Below are positions 1-13,200 of a DNA stretch of 64,000 bases, one piece after another. The stretch is taken from positions 10,557,001 to 10,621,000 of the forward strand of contig OY986436.1 of assembly GCA_963920525.1 (NCBI GenBank), given 5' to 3'. This DNA comes from Dichetophora obliterata (Eukaryota > Arthropoda > Insecta > Diptera > Sciomyzidae). The notes below the pieces were generated by a model. The model ran no database searches, had not been told where the DNA came from, and saw nothing but the letters and a program-made list of their open reading frames with translations. Position 1 is the first letter of the stretch. Every line of letters starts with the position of its first letter. Both the position numbers and the translations under genes were made by a program.

Positions 1-635
1 TATCCGCGTATCACCAAAATTGTTATTTTCTGTCCTTTTTCCACGGTAAAAAACTTAATCCTAATGCTTTTCGAGTTTTAAGATTTTTCCTGACACTTTT
101 TTGTTGAAATTTTATCTGAAATACTTTCATCTTTATTATATATAAAAATTTTTTGAAGCATTCCTTAAAAATTATTATTAATTTTATTTTTAACATTCTC
201 GTACTTTTTTTTTCTTAACGGATAATAAGTTTCGTTTATCCGCAAAGCATAAAAATTGTTCGCAGAGTTTTTACATAGCTCTCAGAAACTTATTCTTGAT
301 ATTTTAGAAAATGTTTTAAAAACTATGTCCTGTTCGGCATCTTGTCGCGTCAAAAATAGTTTATTACATATTTTTATAGCTATTCTACCATTTTTTCTGA
401 ACGGATAATACTTGCCGATTATCCGCACTGTAGCAAACATTTTCCAAATATTGTTTATACTTTTTATCTAAATATAAAAACTTAAACCTCCAAGGTTTAA
501 GGTATTTTAAAGGACCTTTTTGTTTTTGTTCGTAGATTTTAGACAAAAACATATTTTGGTGGCTAAATTTTGGCAAAATTTAGAGTTGTTTCTAATCCGG
601 CCAATTTATTTAAGCTCAAAAATTGACAATAAAAT
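1..635. other. No gene seen; degenerate tandem repeat with TATCCG motifs
   Basis: Three related stretches near 1, 220 and 400 share an inverted pair of cggataat/attatccg followed by tttatgc- or tgtagca-like sequence, spaced about 180-210 bp. No credible open reading frame or splice pair leading to 1160 could be identified. Confidence 0.4.
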
Positions 636-877
636 CTGTGGCATTTTATAATAACATCTTAAGTGTAAAAATCATGTTTCGAAAAATCTTGCTTCAAAGT
701 TTTCAATAGCCATACAAGTTATATGCAAGTGCTTTCGTTTTTGTGTCATAACTTTGGCTACGGTCATGCTAGAAACTCCAGATGTGTGTTTATAGTGCTA
801 TATGCCTTGAACACAGCTACTCCAATAACTCAAATCTGTCTTAATTCGACTTAAGATGTTATTTTAAAATGCCACAG
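636..877. mobile_element. 242-bp inverted-repeat element (MITE)
   Basis: The ends are imperfect ~28 bp inverted repeats: ctgtggcattttataataac at 636 and its complement ending gccacag at 877, both running into cttaag/ctta. No coding capacity. It sits upstream of the first visible lilli exon, probably in a 5' intron. The flanking aat triplet on both sides could be a target duplication but is too short to rely on. Confidence 0.7.
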
Positions 878-1159
878 AATGATTTTTTCAATTTTTCGTT
901 ACATTTTTATAAAAAGTTGCTTATTTTTTACCATTATTCGCCTAAGAATGTGTTCATTCTAAAAAATTCAGCCAAGAAGCACAGTATCTCACTATCCATA
1001 GCCTACACATGTTAATCCGTCATCATAACGGACTCATCATTACTCATATAACTCCTCATTACCCTTGCTTTTTGCCCCTTTTTGTATATCATATACTTTT
1101 GTACCTTTTTTTAAGCGTTATCTTATTAAATATTTTGTGTTTTCTTTCTCTTTTAACAG

Positions 1160-1265
1160 CATGGAAGAATATGAGCGCAGACAACGCAGAGAACGAGAAA
1201 AATATGAGCGTCAGCAGGTGCACGTAGTCGATCGGGAAGTCTCGCTCTTCTCCGAGCCGCGTCGG
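1160..1265 (+). CDS. lilli: lilli exon: N-terminal homology domain, first visible coding exon
   Basis: The acceptor tttaacag ends at 1159; the donor gtgagt starts at 1266 (phase 0). It encodes [20 protein letters not shown] and continues to SLFSEPRR, the start of the family's N-terminal homology domain. The first base (1160) precedes the ATG, so this exon is spliced to one or more exons left of or within the first 1.1 kb. No convincing partner exon is visible there. Confidence 0.88.
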
Positions 1266-4200
1266 GTGAGTTACTTTTCATTTTGCAGTTTAATATTTAT
1301 TTCTCTCCTTATCATTTTTGTTTCTCTTTCTTCTTTCGCAGGTGGATCCGTCGGAGGGCGATGATCACATCACCGCTAAACTGGGCGAGTTCTCTAAAGT
1401 AAAAGATTTTATTACCCAAAATATTGTAGGCATTTCGTCGTCCGGTCATCGGCCGCAAATGCCACCGAACTCATCCATGATGCCGGGCATGATGCCATCG
1501 GGCAGTAGTGGTTCCTGCGTAAGTAGACTCCCGCCCACACAACAACATCTGCCGCCACATCATTACCCGCAGCAACAACAACAATCGCGTCAACCATACA
1601 CCAAGCAAGCGGATAACAAGCCACCTTATAACGGTCGTGGCGGCTATCCAGGTCAACCTGTTAAGAATGATTTACGCTCGAGTAGCGGCATGGCGCCACC
1701 AAAGGGACCACCAACAATGTCGTCATCATCAGCTTGCATCTCCTCCGTCTCCTCCTCCTCCTCTTCCTCCAGCAACAATTCTTCATCAATGTTACAACCG
1801 CCCGCAACTACGAACATGCCAAACGGCCGACCAAGTTCGGCTGATAAACTAATTGGTGCCGCCGTCAATTCCTCCTCGTTAGTGTCGTCGTCTTCGTTTC
1901 TAGCACCACTTGGACCACCAACAACAGCAACACACAATGGCAGATTTTCACAGCCGCCGATACCAAAAATGCGCCAAAAACCACTACCATCTGAGGTATT
2001 TAAAAATTTAAAATTGTTTTGCAAGAAACACACATACTCATATTTGCTCTATCCCTCTTTTTTTACTCTAGAACGATATCACACAAATTCTCTCGGAAAT
2101 AACACAAAAGTTTCATGCACCACCGCCGTTAACTGAAATCTCTGCCACGCCACGTACAGCTATTGTGGAGAACTACAACCTGAATGGTCCAAATAAGCAT
2201 AAATATTCCTTCGATCCCATCGGTCCTATAACGCCGTTAGCGCCACTGGAACCATTTCCCAGCGTGCTCACGCCCATTCAACCTATATCTGCGCTACCAG
2301 CGCCAGCACCAGCAGCAGCAGCACCAACGATAGCACCGCTAGTGCCAGCGGCGCCGCCCATAAGACCAAAGGAATCACCAGTCAAGCCACTTAAAACTAC
2401 GGACAAGCCTTCCCCAGCCTTGGAGAAGTTGAACAATTCAACGTAAGTTTCTTGTGTGGCTTTTTCTTCTGTTCAGCCCTTTGTTTATACACAACATTTG
2501 CCTCTTTTGCGTATAGGTTGGAACATGACTTGGAGCTATCAGAATCGGATGACGAACGCAAAAAACAGTGAGTAAAAATTAGATATGCAATTATAGATTT
2601 GGTTAAAAAAATGTTGATCTCCTCCTCACAGTGTGTCATCGCCCGTCAACTCCAGTGAAAGCTCACAAACTGACTCTAGCGACTCTGGCAGTGAGGAAGC
2701 CGAACAGCAACCACACAAACAGTCACAGCAGCAGCTGCTGCAGCAACAACGTGCTCCGTCTGCCGCTGCAGCAGTTGTTGCCACCAACAACAGCAGTCTG
2801 AATAAGAAGAAAGTCAGTCAAACCATCACCGCCAGTGGTGTTAACACCATCAGCGGCCTACTAAGCGGCTCCACCGGCTCATCTACTGGCTCAGCACCTA
2901 GCTCTGCGTCATCCTCAAATAAGACGCCCTCGCCTACAGATTCAAATAAATGGAATCTCAGTCGTTACTTCAACAAAGCGGCCACGCAGCAAACTCAAAA
3001 CGATGCCTCGCCTAGCGGTGGTAGTGCCAATGCCGGTGTGCCCATGATGTTGCCAGGCGGCGCGCAAATCATACCTGAACCCACACCAACAGCATCTCTG
3101 CCTACGCCAACGGCTGTCTTAACTAACGTTAAGAATGAAGCCATTGCTGATGATGAGGTCGACGCTGATGACGACGACGATGAAGATATTGTTCCTTCGC
3201 GTTCCAGTGCTGCTAACCATGCCAATGTCTCACCCTCAGCTGCCCATGAATCATTTCGACATCCGGCTGCTTTTTCAACCTCGCGAAAACTTGAGCTAAG
3301 TGTAACGCCTCTCTCACCGCTAATGAAGCACACGCTATTGGATGAAATAAAAAAGGAATCAGATGCGCTCTTTCCACATCCGATGACAGTGAAAGGTATG
3401 ACACCATCATCTGTGCAGCAGCAGCAACAAGTGCCATTGCTGAATCCAGCGGAATTTGTAGCGATACCCACAAGTCAAATCAAGCATGAATCGACGTCAA
3501 CAACACCCGTCGGCACATCGCTAATAGCGGGCGGCTCAACCAGTGTAACGCCGTACAACAAAAGAAGCCCCGTGCCAACGTCGCTTCTTCAACACGGTGG
3601 TGTCGGTGTCGGTGTCGGTGGCAGCGGCGAAGAGAAGCATCATCAACAGGCGCTAGCGTTGCGTAAACATGCTAAGCAGTACATGGCAATGGATGTGCTC
3701 TCTGGCCTCTCATCTGACACCAATAGTAGCGATATCAATGAGCCTGTAACGCTACCAGTGCCTGGTCCCGGTGGCACACTGCAAATACCTGGCGTGCCGG
3801 CGGCCATAACGGCACTACCACGCTCGCCGCCACATCTGCAGCAGAAGCCGCAAATGCAGCCCAACGCTTTGACAGTCACACCTATAAATCGGGTTTCACC
3901 ACCGCCTAAATACAAGAATGCCTCGCCTGCCACCGGACTGCCGGTTGGTGGGGTGCCGCAACGCGCCAAAAAGCCGCGCAAGAAAATTAAACAACAACAA
4001 CAACCTCAAGTGGCTGGTCTCATTGAGTCAAGCGACGAGGAGGAAGGCGAATACAACTCATCGTCAGCGGCCAGCAAATGCATGAGCCCCCTAGTGGGAG
4101 GTGGCGGCGGCAGCAGCCTTAAAACAGTGCAAGCAGCAGACTCCACATCTTTGGTGGCAGCAACAACGGCAGCTGCGAAAAAAGGACGTGGGCGCCCACG

Positions 4201-7200
4201 TAAACCCACAACCAGTCAAAGTGGCAACATCAGTTCCGCATCCTCAACGACTACAACGACGACGACAACTACCACCACCACCACTACAACAACCAAGGGA
4301 CCAACGTTAACCGCCAAAAAGGATGTCGCCGCCGCCGCAAATGCGCCGAGCAGCAAAAAACCTGCAGCACGACGCAAAATAGCGCGTCAAAATTCTGGCA
4401 GCAATGCAACATCATCGACGAGCTCAACGCCACAAGTCACGCCCACAAAAACGCACGGCCATCATCATGCTACGAGTCATGCCACACAAAAACCGCCGTC
4501 TAACAAACAGCAGCGTTCGCAAGTGAGGACCAACGAATACGTTGCATCCAGCGAAGATTCGTCTTCGTCCTCCTCTAGTTACTCCAAAACATCCTCCACG
4601 ACATCGGACAGCGAGGACGGCAGCGTTTCAGTTTCATCTGTAGATGAGCTGAAGCGACAAAGACGTTTGGCAGCTGCTGCAGCGTTGACTTCGACCGCAG
4701 CGATACCACCTGCGCGGCGCATTGTTAAACAGCTAAATAAACGCAAAACATCGCTAGATGATGCGCCTGCTACAGCCGCTCAGGTGGTGGTCACAGGCGT
4801 CAGCGCCACCACCACCACAGTGGGTGCTAAAAAGTCACGCAAAGAGACTATTTCAACATCTTGCTCCTCGGATGAAAGCTCATCGGAGGAGTATGTAGCG
4901 CGTTCAGCTGCTGTGGCGGCGGCAGCGGCCAATGATTTGGCAACAGCCGCTGCGAGCACAACGCCGCATAGCCTAGCGCATCGGCAACAAAATCAGTCGC
5001 CGCTCAAAACAGCATCCAATCGTAGCCGAGTCTCATCTACGAGTTCATCCTCTTCGACGGGCTCAACATCGAGTTCATCATCCTCGAGTGGCGACGATGA
5101 TCGCTCCGATAATGAAGGAATGACGCGAACAAAGGAGAACAAAAAGTTGCGGCGCGACAAGCCCAAGAGTGATAAGAATAAAATAAATACGCTCTCGCGC
5201 ATCTTCAATCCGAAGGAGGGCGGTGCCAAGAAGCAAGGCCAGGTCGTCATAATCGATCAGTCTGACGAGCTGCTAGCCAAAGAGCAGCATCAACATCAGC
5301 AGCAACAACAACAACAGCAAAAACACTTTTCACCAAATGCTGCCTTCAAGTCTTCAACGACTACCACGACGACGTTGTCAAGTCAGCAACAGCCGCAGCA
5401 GCAGCAAGACAGCAGCAACATGACGCCGACGGCAATCTCCTCAACAACACCCACTCCCACTCCAACGACAAACAGTCATAGCCATAGTTTAGTGCAAGCT
5501 GTCCCCTCCGTGACAACAACAACAACCACAATGACTGCATCATCACAATCGCCACGCCTTACGCCTTCCAATGCGCTGCATATGAAATCATCGCCACGCC
5601 ATCCACTCGTCGCGACACAACAACAACACATCACAACAAAACGCACGCCCGATCGCAGCAGTTCCAGTGCAGAACGCAAATTGCAGCAACGCATTAAAAC
5701 GCCGACGCGCATGCACACGCCTTCGCGCACTCCAACGCCCACGCAGCATTTGAACGCTGCTACACTCATCAACGTTGTTGCCAACGCCGCATTTCCTTCG
5801 CTCATTTGCAAAATTGAGCTCTCACGACTGCGACGCATTCCACCGCAGTCCCTGAACATTTTGGCTAGTCCGCGCGGCAGTGCCGCCGGCCATTTGACGC
5901 CAGCAGCCGGCGCTGGACGCACGCCAGTATATGACCATGAGACGATTCTGCATGCCGATTTACAAGCCACGCAAATGAGACTGAAACCGCCCACAAACAG
6001 CGGCGGCGGCAGCGGTAGACACACACCCAACTCAACCATCGTTGCCGCCACCGAGAACGTAAAAGCAAGACTGGAAGACATAAGCTCAAATGGACGCTTG
6101 AGCAGCCGTTCGCCAAAAGAGCCAGCGCCGCCAAATGGCTACGTATTGCGTGTTGGTGCGGCGTCACCAGTGTCCACAAAACTCTTGGCAGGCGTCAAAC
6201 ATGAGCAGCTCATCAAATACGAACCCGATATCGACGGGACGACGACAGCGTCCTATTGCGCTGATACCAAATTTAAGAGCGGCTCTTTGCTGGTGAAGCA
6301 AGAGTTGCTGACAGTCAAGCAAGATTACAAGCCGTCTACAGCGGCCACTGTAACGCCAACTGAAAAGCAGCTAATGGCTGCACAGGACTCGCCATCCTTT
6401 GGTGCGGCGGATATTGGTGCTGCTAAACCACGACGCAAGCGCAGCTCTAGCTCAAGTTCGAGTCCGTATAAGGAGAAGAAGCGAAAGAAAGATAAAGAGG
6501 AGAGAGTTAAGGATAAAGATGCTGCTGCTGCTGCTACCGCTGCGCCAGCCATGACCAAAGAAAAAGACAAAGATAAGGAAAGAGAAAGAGAAAAGGAAAG
6601 AGAAAGAGAAAAAGAAAAGCTACATAACCACCGCATCACAGGCAGCGGCAATGTACTCATAGCAACAACGGATGTTGGCGTCGGCGCTGGCGCCACACTC
6701 AATCACATGCAGCCGAATGCTCTGCAGCTTCAGCAACAACAGCAACAACAACTGCCGCCAACAAATCACGATCGGTTAGTAATGGAAGGAAAGCAGCAAG
6801 TGTTGAACACAACATCATCAACAACAACAACTACTACATCTGCCAGAGTTGCCAGTCCTGCTACACATTTACAAAATGCCGCCGCTGCAGCAGCTGCTGC
6901 ATCACACATGCCGCCGCCAGCAACGACAGCACCAAGTGATAAGTTGCAAACGTCGCCAATGCTAATAGCAGCAGCGTCTGCGCAACGTCAGCTAGCGAAT
7001 ACATCACCAACGTCACCGCCGCCGCCACCAGCTGCAGCACAGCCTCAAGTAATCTATCGCTCTTATTTCGAGCGCGACGAAGATGCGCTCAGCGATGATT
7101 TCAGGTAAAACGTTTATTTATTTTTTTTTATAAAAATTTAACAACTCTAATTGTATTATTTTCTGCGGCAGCAAAAACACAAAGTTCCTACAGGAAGCTG

Positions 7201-10200
7201 TTAATCGTAAACATGCTGCTGATCGTGAACAAAATACATTCAATCAAGTAACACTCTATCTGGAGGCGGTGGTGTATTTTTTACTCTCTGGCGCTGCCAT
7301 GGAACAGCATCGCAGCTCAGAGGATGCTGCATGGACAATGTACAAGGATACGCTGGCTCTTATTAAGTGAGTAAAGTGTGAACTAATTCCGTTGACGCTA
7401 TTAGTGTTTGTGTTGATGTGTTTTCATGTACATTTTTCATGTGCATTTTTAAGGAATTTTTAATGTTTTCAAAGCTATTTTGAAAAGTTCGAAACAAATT
7501 ATTTTCAGGTTTCAAGAAAACAAAACAAAATTTCTTACAGCTTTACACCTTATAGTTCAAAATTCATATTGATGGTTGTTACGCTCACTAAAGTGATAAG
7601 TGGCAAAAATAGCCTTTTACGAGAACACAAATTTTGTGTTTCCGTCGAGATTTTTAGTCAATTTAAAGGTTTTCACAATCTTTTATTTGACTCACGAATG
7701 GCTCAATTCAATGTACATTGCAGAAACGTTACAAAAATGTGACGCATTTTTTTATAGTGTCATTTTCACTTACCACATTTAACATTAACTTATTTCTTAC
7801 ATACATTTTAAAAGTGCTTATCAAAAAAACTAAAGCTCATTCGCCTTAAACCGTTGTATGAATAGCATTTGCATTCAGGTATAAGTGTCCCCAGGTTTCA
7901 TGCATGCACATAACATCGATCAACTCAATGGGATTTTACAGTAGGAAATAATTCAATAAGTTTTTGACAAACGGTGCATTTTCTTCTGTCGTGTGGCATG
8001 CGAAGGTCGTATCCTATAGCAACATGTTGATCCAGCATGGTCCATGTTTTGCCGTTTAGTTGACTTTGAGTTTTGAATTGTGCGAATAAGTTTAATTTTA
8101 TAATAGCATCGTTACCAAGAAAAGTTGTTTACCGGTGTGTTAACGATTCAGCAAAAACCTGATTTTATCAACGAATGCAGCAAAAAAATTTATTGCTGTC
8201 ACAAAATTTTGGAGTTGGGACACAAACAGTTAAATTTTCTAAACAGCTTTGCGAAATTGTATGCTATTTTAACCCCAATTAACCACGAAAATCTTTTATA
8301 CGAAATGTTTTCGGTCTCCACCATCCTGGATGGACGACATTTGTAAATTTTTTCGACATTAACATTTATTTGTGCTGAATATTTTTTTTTACAATAATGT
8401 GAAAATGTTGGAATTGTGCTTAGCATATTTGCCTCACACCCTCGCATAATTTTTAAGCACTTAAAAATTTTTTAATTTTTACACAACATTTTTATTTTAT
8501 TAGTTAGCCACTTGTAAAAATTTTAAACAAGATGACTGTGATGCAGAGAACTTAAAAATGCAGTTAACTCATTTTCACTAAATTGTCACTTATCACTTTT
8601 GTGAGCTTTATCATCGATAACACACTATGTATCATACATAAGAAGGTAGATAAGTTACAGATTTAATAAGAATATCTTAAATATCTATTTTTTTCTTAGT
8701 TATGTTTTTATCTAATATTTTTATAAAATTGATACGTATAGTAAGTTCTCATGTAGGTCACGTTTCAAGATTCCGACTTGGATAGAAGTCAGCTCGCCCA
8801 GCAAACTTAGTTAACCTTAATTTTAACCGACATGTCTAATAGCAGTGGACTCTATTTAGCATGGCGAACTATTGATTTATCAATTTACCTTTCAATACAT
8901 TTTTGTCGATAAGCAATAAAAGTTTAAATGCCTTATTACGAAATATGTATTACGAAAAAGCACGCATAAACGATAAGCAAGACTCGAGAAGCACATTTTG
9001 ATGAATTTTCGCAACATTTAAAGTTACTTATTCTTATTCTACTTATTTAAAAGTTTTTAAATCTTTTAGAAAAAATTCATTGAATATAACTCAAGATGCA
9101 AGAGTATGATCTTAGCTTACTTTAGTGATAACTTAAGTAAACCAAACCCGAGAAAGTCGGATTCAGAAAACAAAATCTACAATAGTCCAAACTTAAACAA
9201 TAATGATGCTGACGATTGAAATCGTCACGAGACCACAAATTTAAAAATCCACTCAGCTAACTTAAATTAACTATTAAACTTAAATTAACTAAATTAAACT
9301 AACTTAAATACAAATTATCAGCTTTGTCCAAAATTTAAAAATTGTTGATAATTAATTGTAATCTATTCTTTGAATTTGTACATGTATTTAATTGTGAGCT
9401 TTTTAGATCAAGTAAGTTTGAAGAAGGCAACAACAACAACAACAATAACTCTGCATAGAGTCACTTACACAGCATAATACTTTGACTAGCAGAATTTTTA
9501 TTAAACAAGTTTTTATTAAAAATTGTATTGCCAGCGGTCGAAACTCAAACAACTGTCTTTAAAATAGTGAACAAAAACGAAAACAAACTTAGCGTATGTT
9601 AAGGGCACTGTAGCGTAACAGATCATTCAATAAGTCCGTAGGATAAGTAAGAAAAAAACAAAATTTTGAAAAAACTCGATTATATTTTTCAACATAAGGC
9701 TTGCGCACGATGAAACTAGTGCACACATTATTACTTGTCAAATTCAAAGAATTCAAAAAATTAAAAAAATTTTAATCGGTAGCCTTTGAAAAAAGTGTAC
9801 AAATCTTCATGTAAATTTTTAAATTCATTCGATAGTTTTTGGCTAAACCATGAGCAGCGAAGTAGAAGTGTGTGAACTAATTTGTAAATTATTTAACAAA
9901 AATCCAAATTGGACTTTCAAAGCTATTGCTAGAAAAGCTAAAGTTTCGCGAAATACCGTTTTTCGTGTATTTAAAACCTATAAGGAACATTTAAGTATTA
10001 CTCGAAAGCAAGGAAGTAGCAAAAATAAAGGGTTTGAAAACCCAAATGCTGCGAAGAAGAAGATAGCTCTTTTTAAGAAACATTCAAATATATCGGGTAC
10101 AAAAGTTGCTGGAAAAGTGCAATGCTCCCAGGTTTTTGTCAGTAAAGTGAAAAAGGAAGTGAAATGACTTAAGCCATTTAAAGTCCAAAAAGTTCCGGAC

Positions 10201-13200
10201 AGGAGTTCTAAAAAGAATGTTGAGGCAAAAAAGCGAGTCAAAATACTTCACCGGGATTTCTTAAAAAATTCGATTTGTGCATTATGGACGATGAAACATA
10301 TGTACTTTGTGACTTTTCGCAGCTTCCAGGTGTCGATTATTATGTTGCGATCAAAGAGGAAATGTCCAGCAATAATTTAAGACCCAAAAAAAATCAAAGT
10401 TCCCGAAGAAGTTTTTGGTATGGCAGGCCATTTGTAGCTGTGGAAGACGAAGCAGTTCATTTGTTTCAACTGGGACGATTAACACCGAAATTTATATTCA
10501 ACAGTTCCTGCAAAAACGCCTTTTACCATTCATAAGGCAGCATGAGGTCTCTACCTTTTTTTGGCCTGATTTGGCTTCATGCCATTACAGCAAATCTGCT
10601 ATTGAATGGTATGAAAAGAAAAATGTTACATTTGTACCCAGGTATGCAAATCCACCAAACTGCTCGGAGCTCAGACCCATCGAAAGATATTGGGCTCTCG
10701 CAAAAAGGATAATGAAGAACACTAAACAGGTTGCTGAAAACATCAAAATATTTTCAAGTAAATGGTCAGTGGCAAGTAAACAAGTCTCTGAAGACACCAT
10801 TAAAAGTTTAATGGGAAGTGTTCCAGAAAAAGCCAATCACTTCAAGAATAATTAATAATTTTTCATATATTTGTTATTAAAATAATCATGAATATAATTG
10901 TTGTTAATAAAATGTAAATTCCTTTTTTAATATCAATTTGTTTAAAAGTTATTAAGTTTATGTGTGCACTAATTTCATCGTGCGCAAGCCTTAGTTGACT
11001 TCGAGAGCAATACAACGAGTATAGCGATTTTCCAACTTTTCGATACCACTTTTATAGTACGATTTCTCTTTCTCGTCAAAATAGACCTCAGTTTCAGCGA
11101 TTACTTCATCATTGGACTTGAATTTCTGTCCAGCAAGCATTCTCTTGAGATCTGAAAACAGGAAAAAGTCACTGGGGGGCTAAGTCTGGAGAATACGGTG
11201 CGTGGGTAAGCAATTCGAAGCCCAATGCATTCAATTTTGCCACCGTTTTCATCGATTTGTGACACGATGCATTGTCTTGAAACAACACTTTTTTCTTTTG
11301 CAAATGTGGTCGCTTCTTGGCGATTTCAGCCTTCAATCGATCCAAAAGTGCACAGTAATAGTCGCTGTTGATGGTGGTTCCTTTTTGGAGACAGTCAATG
11401 AATATTATTCCTTTCGCATCCCAAAATACAGACGCCATCACCTTAGAAGCCGACTGTTGGGTCTTTGCTCGCTTTGGATTCGGTTTGTCGACTGCTATAA
11501 AAATTGGTGTTTCAGCTGACTGTCTTTTGGATTCTGGTGTGTAATAGTGAAGCCATCTTTCATCCATTGTCACATATCGACGATAGAATTCGATTTAATT
11601 GCAGTTTAACAGCGCCAAACACTCCTCTAAAGCGTCAATTCGTTGCTGTTTTTGGTCGACTGTGAGCTCACGCGGCACCCACTTTGCACAAAGCTTTCGC
11701 ATACACAAATTTTCACTACCATCTGATATCTTTACAATGTCAGCTAGCTCGTGCACCTTCAATGTGCGATTGTTCATAACAAATTTGTGGATTTTTTTTA
11801 AGTTTTATGGAATAACAGCCTGATTTGGGTGTCCACTGCGCTCTGCTCATTTGTGATGGTACGACCAAGTTTAAATTCAGCAATTCACTTTTCTACAAAT
11901 TGTCTCGATGGAGCAGAGTCCGGATAATGTTTATTAAGCCATGCTTTAAAAAGCAATGCAAAACAACAGTTGCACACAAAATTCTATAACTCACGAATCA
12001 ATTGTCAGATTATTGTTTTTGTATGCGTATCGTTTTAAGGTTAGTACTAAATAAAAATCATATGGAAAAATCTAGTAACGCCATCTATGTGTCATCCTAT
12101 GGACTTTTTGAATGATCTGTTAGATCAGTACTTGTTTCCATTTTTGTTCCGTTAAAGTTTGTGTACTCGTACTCAAACACAAACTTAACCCCTTACTATT
12201 ATCGCATAAAAATGAACACAAACTTGGTCATTTCGTAGCTTCACTGGAAGACCAGCTTGGCAAAAATTTCTCCAATAGATTTAGATTTTTTAAATTTAGA
12301 TATATCGAGTCTATGGAAAAATAAAATAAATATATGTATATAAATAAATATAAATATATAAATAAAAAATTTAAAAAAATAAAGTAACAAAGTAAACAAA
12401 TATAATTAAACTATAATAAACTATTTCATAATTATTTAAAACATCCTTTAGGCAATAAAAAAATTAACCAGAGCTAGAGACGAAAGATCATTATAAAAAA
12501 TTAGAGTTTATGTCTCTCACGAATTAACATCTAGAGAAGTGAAATGTAAGAGCTGGTTCTATTATTAATCCTTTCAACATATCCATCCAATTTCAATCAG
12601 TCTTTTCGAGCCCCCAACAAAAATTTAATAAATGAAGAAAATTACCGAAAACAGTTCGTAGTTTTTATTACTCCTGAGATGATTTTTAGAGGATTCAAAT
12701 GTATAAGAAGGTCTGAATGAAGGAATGAATAATTTTTCACGCGGAATCTAAAAAGGGAGTTTTAACTTTTAAGATAAAGCTCAAGAAAATTTTGGAAATT
12801 TTTAATGCAAACTTGTTGATCAACGGTTTATTAACAAATTTGCATCAAAAATTTCCAAAATGTTCTTGAGCTTTATCTTAAAAATGCAAAGTCCCTTTTT
12901 CGATTCCATGTGAAAAATTATTCATGATAGAGCTGATTATGTTGTCATCCTCAAAATTACTTTTAGACACTCATGTTTTAGCATTTTTCGGAAAGTATAA
13001 TTTAATATTTTTTAACGCTCATATTTCGGGTCATATCGTCGCTCGCGTGACAAACTGTCGTATTCCTCATTTTTAAAATTTTTTAGGAGAACGTTTTTTC
13101 TGTTTTGGTCTCTGTTCCACTGCTTCTTTTGGTCACGAGACCTCTTTAAAATAAAAATTGTTTAATATTTTGGGTACCTTATTATCAGGGCCGGATCAAA

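Larger units (their letters stand above)
9618..12120 (-). mobile_element. mariner (irritans-like) element, interrupted by a DD37E element
   Basis: Terminal inverted repeats acagatcattcaataagtcc (9618) and ...gactttttgaatgatctgt (ending 12120), each bordered by TA (9616-9617 and 12121-12122). Removing the 1.3 kb insertion at 9697-10991 leaves about 1.2 kb, near the usual mariner length. The transposase lies on the minus strand and is closest to the irritans type as I recognise it. Confidence 0.9.

Noticed and set aside
3643..3981. Long antisense frames inside the big lilli exon (also 5476-6081 and 6325-6702)
   Set aside because: They are mirror images of low-complexity coding sequence; no independent features, no conserved domains.
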